Source of the DNA: Jatrophihabitans cynanchi | GTDB lineage: Bacteria > Actinomycetota > Actinomycetes > Mycobacteriales > Jatrophihabitantaceae | DNA length: 64,000 nt | NCBI RefSeq assembly: GCF_027247405.1 | Contig: NZ_CP097463.1 | Span: 3,224,001 to 3,288,000, forward strand | Reading direction: 5' to 3' | Made by a program: the position numbers and the translations under genes | Shown: positions 44,024 to 52,387 of the stretch, piece after piece | Layout of the letters: every line of letters starts with the position of its first letter | How positions within the stretch are numbered: the stretch's first letter is position 1 | Notes under the pieces: model-generated | What the model was told of the DNA's origin: nothing | What the model saw: the letters and a program-made list of their open reading frames with translations, nothing else | Databases searched by the model: none

Positions 44024-44586
44024 CCTCGACTCGGCTGCGGCCGGCAGTCTTCCTCGATCGCGACGGCGTTCTGAACCAGCCACTTATTCGCGCCGGCATC
44101 CCGTATCCGCCGCATTCGCTGAGCGAATTCCACGTTCTTCCTGGTGTTGTCGAGGCCTGCGCCGATCTGCGGGCTGCCGGCTACGCGCTCGTAGTGGTGA
44201 CGAACCAGCCGGACGTTGCACGTGGCACACTGGCCCGCGCGTGCCTTGATCAAATCCATGATTTGCTTCGCGAGGTCGTTCCGCTGGACGCGATCTACGT
44301 GTGCACACACGACGACAGCGACGGGTGCCCCTGTCGCAAGCCGAAGCCGGGCATGATCCTCGAAGCTGCGAAGGACCTGAGTCTGGACTTGGAACGGAGC
44401 GCCTGCGTAGGGGACCGCTGGCGGGATATCGAGGCCGCTCGGCGTGCCGGGGTTCGGGCGATCCACCTAGCCTGGGACTATGTCGAGCGGAGTGCGACCG
44501 ATCCGGACGTCACGGTCGGCAGTCTGAGCGAGGCGGTCAGCTGGATTAGACGGGCCGGGCTAGCTGGGGCGAGTGAGGAGAACTGA
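44020..44586 (+). CDS. gmhB: D-glycero-D-manno-heptose 1,7-bisphosphate phosphatase (GmhB)
   Basis: A 188-residue HAD-superfamily phosphatase that removes the 7-phosphate. HAD motif I AVFLDRDGVLNQPLI, motif II VVVTNQPDVARG and motif III/IV KPKPGMI then CVGDRWRDIEAARRAG are in order. The zinc-binding set CTH...CPC (YVCTHDDSDGCPCRKPKPG) is the hallmark of GmhB. The start overlaps the epimerase stop and the stop overlaps the transaldolase start by one base. Confidence 0.93.
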   Translation: MTSTRLRPAVFLDRDGVLNQPLIRAGIPYPPHSLSEFHVLPGVVEACADLRAAGYALVVVTNQPDVARGTLARACLDQIHDLLREVVPLDAIYVCTHDDSDGCPCRKPKPGMILEAAKDLSLDLERSACVGDRWRDIEAARRAGVRAIHLAWDYVERSATDPDVTVGSLSEAVSWIRRAGLAGASEEN

Positions 44587-45299
44587 TGGGGCCGGGGCTA
44601 GAGCGAGTCAAGATCTTCGCCGACGGTGCCGATGTGGCCGAGATGATCGAGCTCGCTAGGCGCCCGGAGATAGCGGGATTCACTACGAATCCCACCCTGA
44701 TGCACCGAATCGGGATCACCGACTACGCGGGATTCGCGCACAAGGTGCTGGCCGAAATCACCGATCTACCCGTTTCCTTCGAAGTGTTTTCCGACGAGCC
44801 GCGCGAAATGCTGCGGCAGGCGCGGCTGATCGCATCGTGGGGAAACAACGTCTACGTCAAGGTTCCGGTCATGAACACCGCCGGTGCAAGCACGATAGAC
44901 GTCGTCCACGAGCTCGCCGCGGAAGGCGTGCAGGTGAATGTGACTGCGCTGATGACGATCGCGCAGGTGGCCTCGGTTGCCGAGGCGCTCGGCGACGGCA
45001 CGAACGCGATCGTGTCCGTGTTCGCTGGCCGGATCGCGGACACTGGGCGCGACCCGATTCCGATCATGCGCGAGGCCCTGGACATCCTCGCGCCACGCCC
45101 AAGCCTCGAACTGCTATGGGCAAGTCCGCGAGAGATCCTCAACGTCCGGCAGGCCGACGACCTCGGCGTACACATCATCACCGTCACTCACGACTTGCTG
45201 AAAAAGCTCGGCACCTTCGGTCGCGATCTGCACGATTACTCACTCGCCACCGTCAAGATGTTCCACGACGATGCACGGGCGGCAGGATTTCTGTTGTGA
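44586..45299 (+). CDS. Small transaldolase (TalC/FSA type) in the heptose operon
   Basis: A 237-residue class I aldolase of the short transaldolase subfamily. The N terminus VKIFADGADVAEM, then FTTNPTLMHRIGI and the Schiff-base lysine in NNVYVKVPVMNTAG, followed by VNVTALMTIAQV and SVFAGRIADTG, are the family blocks. Transaldolases of this size interconvert fructose 6-phosphate and sedoheptulose 7-phosphate (with erythrose 4-phosphate). Embedded between gmhB and a methyltransferase with one- and four-nt overlaps, it is very likely there to feed sedoheptulose 7-phosphate to GmhA. A fructose-6-phosphate aldolase activity is a possible alternative. Confidence 0.88.
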   Translation: MGPGLERVKIFADGADVAEMIELARRPEIAGFTTNPTLMHRIGITDYAGFAHKVLAEITDLPVSFEVFSDEPREMLRQARLIASWGNNVYVKVPVMNTAGASTIDVVHELAAEGVQVNVTALMTIAQVASVAEALGDGTNAIVSVFAGRIADTGRDPIPIMREALDILAPRPSLELLWASPREILNVRQADDLGVHIITVTHDLLKKLGTFGRDLHDYSLATVKMFHDDARAAGFLL

Positions 45300-46096
45300 A
45301 TCCGGACGCCACGGCCCACATCGCCGATCCAGACGACTGGGATCACCATTGGGACGCCTACGGCGAGGCCGCGCAGACCAATCCGGCCAACCGCTTCCGG
45401 CGGCGGCTACTGATGAATCTGTTGGGCCGGCCGCAGGCGAATTCAACTGTGCTGGACATTGGCAGCGGCCAGGGCGAGTTCGCGGTTTTTCTGGCAGGGC
45501 TGTACCCCGATCTCGCCGTCTGGGGCGTCGAATACAGCGAGTCGGGCGTCTCGCGCGCGCAAGCTGCTGCGCGGGAGAGTGACGTGGGCGCACGCTTCGT
45601 TGGCCGCAACCTGCTTGAGCCGGTGGCTCTCGATCCCGAGCAGCAGCCGGCCAGATATGCGGTGTGTTCTGAAGTGCTCGAGCACGTGGCGGACCCGGTG
45701 CGGCTCATGACCAACGCCCGCAGCCTGCTCGCGCCCGGCTGCCGTGTCGTGGTTACCGTGCCGGGCGGTCCCCGCTCAGCCTTCGACCGTCACATCGGGC
45801 ATCACCGGCACTTCACCGCAGACCAGTTGCGCGCGGTGCTCCACGACGCCGGTTACGAGGTAGATCGAGTTCTGCGGGCGGGATTCCCGTTCTTCAACCT
45901 GTACAAGCTCGCCGTAATCCTCCGCGGTCGGCGCTTGATAGCGGACGTCGAGAATCGCGTTCCGCAGACTGTCCCTTCGCGCCTCGAGGCGACGGTCACC
46001 CGTTTCTTCGACGCCGGCCTCAGGCACGGTTGCGAGGACTCCGCGTTCGGGTGGCAGTTGGTCGCTATTGCACGCGTTCCCGCAGAGGGTGCCTGA
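45296..46096 (+). CDS. Class I SAM-dependent methyltransferase
   Basis: A 266-residue methyltransferase. Motif I TVLDIGSGQGEFAVFLAG (about 50-67), the acidic motif II WGVEYSESGVSRAQ, and VCSEVLEHVADPVRLMTNA then RSLLAPGCRVVVTVPGG are clear. The segment RHIGHHRHFTADQLRAVL is like ubiquinone/menaquinone or sugar methyltransferases. GTG start overlaps the transaldolase stop by 4 nt. It probably methylates the heptose or an acceptor sugar. Confidence 0.85.
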   Translation: MNPDATAHIADPDDWDHHWDAYGEAAQTNPANRFRRRLLMNLLGRPQANSTVLDIGSGQGEFAVFLAGLYPDLAVWGVEYSESGVSRAQAAARESDVGARFVGRNLLEPVALDPEQQPARYAVCSEVLEHVADPVRLMTNARSLLAPGCRVVVTVPGGPRSAFDRHIGHHRHFTADQLRAVLHDAGYEVDRVLRAGFPFFNLYKLAVILRGRRLIADVENRVPQTVPSRLEATVTRFFDAGLRHGCEDSAFGWQLVAIARVPAEGA

Positions 46097-46097
46097 C

Positions 46098-47078
46098 ATG
46101 ATCATCACCCGGACCCCGCTACGGATCAGCATCGCCGGCGGCGGAACCGATCTTCCGTCGTACTACGAGCAACACGGCGGGTTCGTCCTCTCGGCTGCGA
46201 TCTCGAAGTACATCTTCATCACCGTCAATCGCACCTTCACCCCGGACTACTTCCTGAAGTATTCGGCGCTGGAGCGCGTCGATCGACCGACCGATATCGA
46301 GCACCCGATCGTCCGCGAAGTGCTGGTCGCGCACGACATCGGTCCAGCCGTGGAAATTGTCAGCATGGCCGACATCCCAGCAGGGACAGGTCTCGGCTCG
46401 TCGGGCGCGTTCACCGTCGGCCTGTTGCGGGCCGTCTACGCGATGCAGCGCAACCACATTGCGGCCGCTGATCTCGCTGACGAGGCCTGTGCCGTAGAGA
46501 TCGAAAAGCTCCGGCGTCCGGTCGGCAAGCAGGACCAGTACGTCGCAGCGTTCGGCGGCGTGCGTTGCTACGAGTTCCGCCAAGACGGCTCAGTCGTGGT
46601 ATCACCTCTCGACATATCGACTGCCACGCTGCACGACCTCGAGGAACACCTGCTGATGTTCTTCACCGGCTATTCGCGCGGGGCGGACACGGTCCTCCAG
46701 GAGCAGAAGGACAGGTCTGAGGGCGGCGACGCCGCAATGATCGATAACCTGCATTTCGTCAAAGAACTGGGTCTGCGAAGCAAGGCGGCGCTCGAGGCCG
46801 GCGCGACCGAGGAGTTTGCCGCGCTCATGCATGAGCACTGGCAGCACAAGAAGAAGCGCTCCGCCGCCATGTCCAACGGCAGCATCGATCGCTGGTACGA
46901 CGTCGGTCGTGGCTCGGGAGCGATCGGCGGCAAGCTGGTGGGGGCTGGGGCCGGAGGATTCCTGCTCTTCTATACGCGGGAGCCAATGGCGCTGCGCAAG
47001 GTGATGGCGGCCGAAGGCCTCGTCGAGGTGCGCTTCACCTTCGACCACGACGGCAGCACTCTTCTCGTCCGCGACTAG
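46098..47078 (+). CDS. hddA: D-glycero-alpha-D-manno-heptose-7-phosphate 1-kinase (HddA, GHMP kinase)
   Basis: A 326-residue GHMP-family kinase. It starts TRTPLRISIAGGGTDLPSYY, has the ATP loop PAGTGLGSSGAFTVGLL near residue 95-110 and the C-terminal KLVGAGAGGFLLFY. HddA phosphorylates the anomeric carbon to the alpha-1,7-bisphosphate, the branch that leads to GDP-heptose instead of the ADP-heptose of lipopolysaccharide. It comes one base after the methyltransferase gene and nine bp before hddC, completing the pathway with gmhA and gmhB. Confidence 0.93.
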   Translation: MIITRTPLRISIAGGGTDLPSYYEQHGGFVLSAAISKYIFITVNRTFTPDYFLKYSALERVDRPTDIEHPIVREVLVAHDIGPAVEIVSMADIPAGTGLGSSGAFTVGLLRAVYAMQRNHIAAADLADEACAVEIEKLRRPVGKQDQYVAAFGGVRCYEFRQDGSVVVSPLDISTATLHDLEEHLLMFFTGYSRGADTVLQEQKDRSEGGDAAMIDNLHFVKELGLRSKAALEAGATEEFAALMHEHWQHKKKRSAAMSNGSIDRWYDVGRGSGAIGGKLVGAGAGGFLLFYTREPMALRKVMAAEGLVEVRFTFDHDGSTLLVRD

Positions 47079-47086
47079 GCCGCAGC

Positions 47087-47821
47087 ATGCAATGTGTGAT
47101 CCTTGCCGGCGGGCTTGGCACCCGCATGTGGCCCGAGACCAAGACTGTGCCCAAAGTGTTGCTGCCCGTCGCTGGCCGACCCTTCGCCGAGTGGCAGTTG
47201 GGCTGGCTCGCGGCCGCTGGTGTCGATTCGGTCGTGTATTGCATCGGACACCTCGGCTCGATGGTCAGCGATGAATTGGGTGACGGATCAGGCATCGGCG
47301 TTCGGATCGGCTATGTCGACGAAGGCGACGACCTGCGCGGCACGGCGGGTGCCCTACGCCTTGCCTACGATCGCGGTTGCCTCGACGACAGCTTCCTCGT
47401 GCTGTACGGCGATTCGTGGCTGCAGGTCGATCCTGCCGAGGTACTGCGTGCCGCCCAGGCGCGCGCCGAGCCCGCCCTGATGACCGTGCTGCTTAACGAC
47501 GGCCGGTGGGACGCCAGCAACGTGGTGTTCGACGGCAAGTGCGTCGTCAGATACGCCAAGGGGTTGGCGAGTCCACCTCCGCAGATGCGCTGGGTCGATT
47601 ACGGGCTGTTGGCGTTCCGGTCTGCGGTTATTGCCGAGCGGGTGCCGACCGAGGCGGTGTACGACTTGGCCGCGCTGTGCGCCACGCTGGCGACCGAGGG
47701 GCTGCTCGCGGGTTTCGAGGTGCGCGATCGCTTCTACGAGATCGGCTCGCCGCGGGGTCGGGACGAGCTGGACCGGATGCTGCGTGGAGAATGCCGCGGA
47801 AGTGTGAATGGCAACCACTGA
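47087..47821 (+). CDS. hddC: D-glycero-alpha-D-manno-heptose 1-phosphate guanylyltransferase (HddC)
   Basis: A 244-residue nucleotidyltransferase. The signature LAGGLGTRMWPETKTVPKVL starts at residue 6, DEGDDLRGTAGALRLAYDRG and LVLYGDSWLQVD (metal site) follow, and the C terminus has FYEIGSPRGRDELDRML. It is the right size for HddC/RmlA-like enzymes without the hexapeptide tail. Given the kinase beside it, the likely product is GDP-D-glycero-alpha-D-manno-heptose. The last 14 nt overlap the flippase-fusion gene. Confidence 0.9.
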   Translation: MQCVILAGGLGTRMWPETKTVPKVLLPVAGRPFAEWQLGWLAAAGVDSVVYCIGHLGSMVSDELGDGSGIGVRIGYVDEGDDLRGTAGALRLAYDRGCLDDSFLVLYGDSWLQVDPAEVLRAAQARAEPALMTVLLNDGRWDASNVVFDGKCVVRYAKGLASPPPQMRWVDYGLLAFRSAVIAERVPTEAVYDLAALCATLATEGLLAGFEVRDRFYEIGSPRGRDELDRMLRGECRGSVNGNH

Positions 47822-50800
47822 AGTCCGTCCAGGGACGCTCGCACGCTCCGCGCCGTTGGTTGCCGGCCTGGCTGTGCAGGCAGGCTGCACGTATCTCACC
47901 CTGATAGTCGCCGGCCGCTTGGTCGGTGCGGCCCACTTCGCCGGGCTGTCGGCGTTGTATGTGCTGATCACGGCTGTCGCGACCGGTCTGTTCCTGCCAC
48001 TCGAGCAGGAGATCGCGAGGCGACGCGGGCGCGATCGTGGTGCGGGCGGTGGCGATCGGGGACTGGTCCTACGCGCGAGCGCTATCGCGATGTCCGCGGC
48101 GCTGCTGCTCGTCGCGCTCAGTCTCGCGGCGCACGGCTCGGTCCTACGACTGCTCAACGGCGACCGAGACCTGCTCGCCGCGCTCTGCATCGCCCTGCCG
48201 GGATACGCCGCGTGCTTTCTCTCGCGCGGTGTATTCGCCGGTGCTGGTGAGCTGCGACGCTACGGGATCCAGCTTGGTATCGAAGGCGCGTTCCGGCTAG
48301 TCGGCGTCCTGGCGCTGGCCGCGGCAAGTGTGGATGCCGTAAGCGCGGTGGGCTGGCTGTTCGCTGCCGCGCCATGGATTGCCCTTGGCGGTTCCTTGCT
48401 CGGACGACGACCATCGGCCCCGATCAACGCGGCTGAGTCGCGCCCGCTCATCCGACCGCTCGGCTGGCTGCTGCTCGGCTCCCTCGCCGCTCAGCTTCTC
48501 GTGAATGCCGGACCACTGGTCATCCAGCTACTCAGCAACAGTACGCAGCGCGCCCAGGCGGGCGCGTTTCTCGCCGCGCTGGTAGTCGTGCGCATCCCGG
48601 TGTTCCTTTTCACCGCAGTTCAGCCGAGTTTCCTGCCTGCAATGGCCGAGCACGCCGCCGCCGATCGGCGATCGGAGTTTGTCGAGCTACTTCGCCGTGT
48701 GCTGACGATCTGCGGTGTCCTAGTCGTAGCGAGTACTGCGGCACTGACGCTGCTCGGGCCACTCGGCTTGCGGTTGCTGTTCGGCTTCCGCCACGGTCTG
48801 AGTCATATCGGCTTCCTAGCGCTGGGAATCTCTGTCGGACTGTTCCTCGGTGCCGCGGTGCTTGCGCAAGCCATGCTCGGGCGCGGCCGCCATGCCGCCG
48901 TTTGTTCGGGCTGGCTGATCGGGCTAGTAGGGCTCGGCCTCGGCACCATCGTCTCTGCGAGCCCTGTGACGAGAGCAACCGCGGGTTTCCTGTGCGGAGC
49001 GTTGGCGTCGTCGCTCGCTTTCGCCGTGCTCGTCACGGCGGACTTGCGCAGCTGGCCCGCCGTCGCGGGTCGCGTTGCGCGTCACCAGCGTCCGTCGGCG
49101 CCGTCGTGGTCGCGCTCCGTCAAGGCGACATGCTCGCTTGAAGCAGCCGACGGTCCTGTTACCCCTGCCGCGCAGCCGATCGAAGCCTGGTGGCGACCCA
49201 CGGTCCGGCTGGTGCTGGCGCTGGGTACCTCCGCGCTCATTGCCTTGGTGATCTGGGCGCGCGAGCCGCGCCACCTCAGTGGCCGGATCGACATTGTCGG
49301 CTACCCCACGTTCGCGAACTACGACTATCTGCCGTCGTTTCTCGCCTACCGTCTCGTAGTCTACGTGTTCCCGATCCTCGCCATCGCGCTCTACCTATTG
49401 CTCGCCTGGCGAGGACCGCTTCGCCGGCCGTCCAGAATCAAGCCCCTCCCAGCAATCGCATTGACGGTCGATGACGAGCCGGACGAGCCGGATTTCGCTG
49501 CCGGACGTCTGCTCTCCTTAGCGGCGCGGCTCGCCCTGCCTGCCGGGGTGCTCGCGCTCGAGGCGAGCGCGCATGCTCACGCGCGACAAGTCGGCCGGCA
49601 CGGCGTTGCCTACGGTCTCACGTACGTTCTTGGAGTGCTGGTCGCGGCGGCGCTCAGTGCTGGCTTGCTTCAGCGAGGGCCAGTCCGCTCGTTCGCGCGA
49701 CGCTGGGCACGCGACGTTGCGGCGATCAACGGCGTTCTTGCCGGGTTCGTCGCCCTCATCGGTCTTTGGGTGGCGACCCGGGAGTGTTCGGTCTTCGTCA
49801 GTTCGGACCGGACTCGGCACTACTACGCCTGGCTACCGTGGTGGCTGGGGGTGCCACTGGCGCTTGGTGCTGCGGGTTGGGCCGTTTGGCGCTTGAGGCG
49901 CGGCATGGCGGCCAGGCTGGTCGAGACAACCGTCCTCAAGGTAGCCGTGGGAAGCGTCTTCGTGTTCATCGCGATCTCCACGATCCCCGGCGCGCTCGGA
50001 CGGTTCGTCGGCTTCGACGACGCCCAGTCGCTGACTGGAGGCTGGCTACTAAGTCGTGGACTCTTCCCGTGGCGGGACATGCTGTTCATCCATGGCCTTT
50101 ACCCGGATGTGCTCACCGGGAGCATCTCGGCACATCTCTTCGGGGAAACGCGGTGGGCGGGTACGGCTGGGATAACCGCGGTGTTGAACCCACTGGCGTG
50201 GGTCCTGCTGTACCTGCTCGCAGTATGGACCTGTCGTCGCAACACGTGGTTACCGATCTTGGCAGTGCTCGTCGTGCTCTCCGGGATCACGCTTGGGGTT
50301 CAACAGCGCTTCATCCTCGTCCCCATCGCGTTAGTGCTGTTCGGCGAGACCGTGCGACGGCAGAGCGCACGCTGGTGCGCTGTCCTCGCGCTGCTGCTCT
50401 TCGCCCTCGAGATCTTGGTGCCGGAGACCCTGTTTGTCTCCATACCGATCCTGCTCGCGCTCGCAGCCGCTGACTTCACGCATCGAAACCCCGGGCGCCC
50501 ACTTCGTGCGGCGTTTCGTCGCACCTACTGGGTGCTCGGCACGGGCCTAGCGCTAGCGGCTGTGTGGGCGGCCTTTCTCGCGGCCAATGACTCGCTGGGC
50601 TCGTTCATCCAGTATTACTTGATCTTCGGTCCAGGACACAATGCGTCGGGTGTCATCCCGCCGATCCAGATCAAGCAGAGTGGCTGGAATTACTTCGGGC
50701 TAGGCATCGCTCTGGTACTAGTCACCTACGCTGTGGTGACGTATCGACTACGGACACGGAAGGACTGGGCGCCTCGGCAGTGGGTGATGGTAGCCGCGGC

Positions 50801-52319
50801 CGGGTTCGCTGCGCTCTACGGTGAGAAGGCGCTCGGCCGGTTCGACTTAGGGCATCTGCACGAGTCCTTCACCGCCACGATGCCGCTGATCGTGTTGCAG
50901 GCTGACGCCGGGCTCAGCTGGGCGGATCGCAGAATCCGAGAGGCGGCGCGATCCGGCCGCTTGAGAGAGTTCCGCCTGCAGTCACCTGTCCGACACCCGG
51001 TAACCGTCTGCGCCTTCGTCGTCTGCCTGCTGGTGATCCCGGTGTTCCACACCGGACCGTCGATCTGGTCGCAGGTCCGAACCATTCCGGGCCGGACCCA
51101 CGCTGTCGTTGCCGAAGAGCCAAGTGTCGCTCAGTTGGGGTATTCCCTCCCCGGCGCTGTGGATCCGGCCCTTGTCAGCGACCTGAAGGCGGCTCTGAAC
51201 ACCTATGCCGGTACGACCGCACCAGTGTTCGATATGACCAACAGTCCTGGCTATATCTACTACCTACTGAATCGGATACCTGCCAGCAAGTTCGTCCACG
51301 TCAGTATGGCGGTCCCCGCATCTGCACAGAAGACACTCATCGATGGACTCAAGAAGAGCCGGCCGCCTGTCATTGTGTTCGACAGCCGGAACATCGGATT
51401 GCCCGCATGGGACGGAATATCGAACCAAGTGCGGCACTATCTCGTCAGCAGATTCGTTCTGCGCGGTTGGGTTCCGGTGTTGCAAACCCACAGCTTTCTC
51501 CTGATGGTGCGCAAGGACCTCATCGCGTCGCTTCCTCCAGCTCCTGATCTCACCGAGCCTGCTCGGACGAGCTCGCTCTACTTCAGCAGTGGTTCCTGCG
51601 ACTGGGGCAACGTCCCAAACTTCTTGACCTCGAAGCCGGCGGGCCGATCGCTTACCATTCCCGTCACGCCTGCGGGCACAGTGACCCGGGTCAGCGGCTG
51701 GGCGGCGGACCCGGTCGCCAAGAGGCCAGCCAAATCGATCATGTTGGTCGTCGGCGGCAAGGTCCGCGCAGTAGTTGCCCCGAGCATCGCGCGGATCGAC
51801 GTAGCCCGCGTCATCGGCGTGAGCTTTATTGGCGTCGGCTTCAGTGCGGTCCTGAGACCGGCTCCGCCGGACGCCGTCATCGCCTTAGCGCTGGCGTCCG
51901 ACGGGAAGCTGCACCCCATCAAGGGCGAACCGGTCGACGTACTCGTACCGCGATCGGTACGCCTGCCGGATGGCAGTGAGGTCGCAGTTGGCGCGCCCCT
52001 TCCGGGAAAGCTGGAATCGCAGACGCCAGAGCGCGTTGGGGAGGCAGTCCTCCCCGCCGATATCGACCCGAGTCAGTTCGACCTGCTGACCCTTCGCGCC
52101 GCTGGCCGTCTGGGCACGGCGGGCCTCGCGATCACCGACGCACTTCCGTCAGGCGACGGCGAGCAGATTCGCGTCAACGCGTTGCCCGCGAGTGGCGACA
52201 CGCTCGGGGTTCGCGTCGGAAGTTGCCTCCCGTGGTACGGCTACAGCACCCGTCAGTTGTACGTCATCCGGGCCGGGGGTGCACCGATTACTCGGATCGA
52301 GTTGTCGGGAGTGCGGTAA
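47808..52319 (+). CDS. Giant membrane protein: flippase-like domain fused to GT-C-like transferase
   Basis: A 1503-residue protein of unusual build. Residues about 15-430 have some twelve helices in the arrangement of a polysaccharide (Wzx/MVF) flippase. A charged linker (430-475) leads to a second membrane half, about 480-1110, with FDDAQSLTGGWLLSRGLFPW near 736-755: an acidic pair in the first outer loop plus a G-x-x-P-W-x-D stretch, as in GT-C (ArnT/PMT-like) transferases. Residues ~1110-1503 form an outer domain with beta-rich character and no family I recognise. The gene overlaps hddC by 14 nt, so it belongs to the heptose operon. It may both flip and glycosylate a lipid-linked product; that is inference. 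Confidence 0.75.
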   Translation: MATTEVRPGTLARSAPLVAGLAVQAGCTYLTLIVAGRLVGAAHFAGLSALYVLITAVATGLFLPLEQEIARRRGRDRGAGGGDRGLVLRASAIAMSAALLLVALSLAAHGSVLRLLNGDRDLLAALCIALPGYAACFLSRGVFAGAGELRRYGIQLGIEGAFRLVGVLALAAASVDAVSAVGWLFAAAPWIALGGSLLGRRPSAPINAAESRPLIRPLGWLLLGSLAAQLLVNAGPLVIQLLSNSTQRAQAGAFLAALVVVRIPVFLFTAVQPSFLPAMAEHAAADRRSEFVELLRRVLTICGVLVVASTAALTLLGPLGLRLLFGFRHGLSHIGFLALGISVGLFLGAAVLAQAMLGRGRHAAVCSGWLIGLVGLGLGTIVSASPVTRATAGFLCGALASSLAFAVLVTADLRSWPAVAGRVARHQRPSAPSWSRSVKATCSLEAADGPVTPAAQPIEAWWRPTVRLVLALGTSALIALVIWAREPRHLSGRIDIVGYPTFANYDYLPSFLAYRLVVYVFPILAIALYLLLAWRGPLRRPSRIKPLPAIALTVDDEPDEPDFAAGRLLSLAARLALPAGVLALEASAHAHARQVGRHGVAYGLTYVLGVLVAAALSAGLLQRGPVRSFARRWARDVAAINGVLAGFVALIGLWVATRECSVFVSSDRTRHYYAWLPWWLGVPLALGAAGWAVWRLRRGMAARLVETTVLKVAVGSVFVFIAISTIPGALGRFVGFDDAQSLTGGWLLSRGLFPWRDMLFIHGLYPDVLTGSISAHLFGETRWAGTAGITAVLNPLAWVLLYLLAVWTCRRNTWLPILAVLVVLSGITLGVQQRFILVPIALVLFGETVRRQSARWCAVLALLLFALEILVPETLFVSIPILLALAAADFTHRNPGRPLRAAFRRTYWVLGTGLALAAVWAAFLAANDSLGSFIQYYLIFGPGHNASGVIPPIQIKQSGWNYFGLGIALVLVTYAVVTYRLRTRKDWAPRQWVMVAAAGFAALYGEKALGRFDLGHLHESFTATMPLIVLQADAGLSWADRRIREAARSGRLREFRLQSPVRHPVTVCAFVVCLLVIPVFHTGPSIWSQVRTIPGRTHAVVAEEPSVAQLGYSLPGAVDPALVSDLKAALNTYAGTTAPVFDMTNSPGYIYYLLNRIPASKFVHVSMAVPASAQKTLIDGLKKSRPPVIVFDSRNIGLPAWDGISNQVRHYLVSRFVLRGWVPVLQTHSFLLMVRKDLIASLPPAPDLTEPARTSSLYFSSGSCDWGNVPNFLTSKPAGRSLTIPVTPAGTVTRVSGWAADPVAKRPAKSIMLVVGGKVRAVVAPSIARIDVARVIGVSFIGVGFSAVLRPAPPDAVIALALASDGKLHPIKGEPVDVLVPRSVRLPDGSEVAVGAPLPGKLESQTPERVGEAVLPADIDPSQFDLLTLRAAGRLGTAGLAITDALPSGDGEQIRVNALPASGDTLGVRVGSCLPWYGYSTRQLYVIRAGGAPITRIELSGVR

Positions 52320-52387
52320 TGCATCAGAGTGATCATGATCGACAGCGGCGGCGCGTACAGCCGTCACTACGTCTGTAAAGGAGCCCT

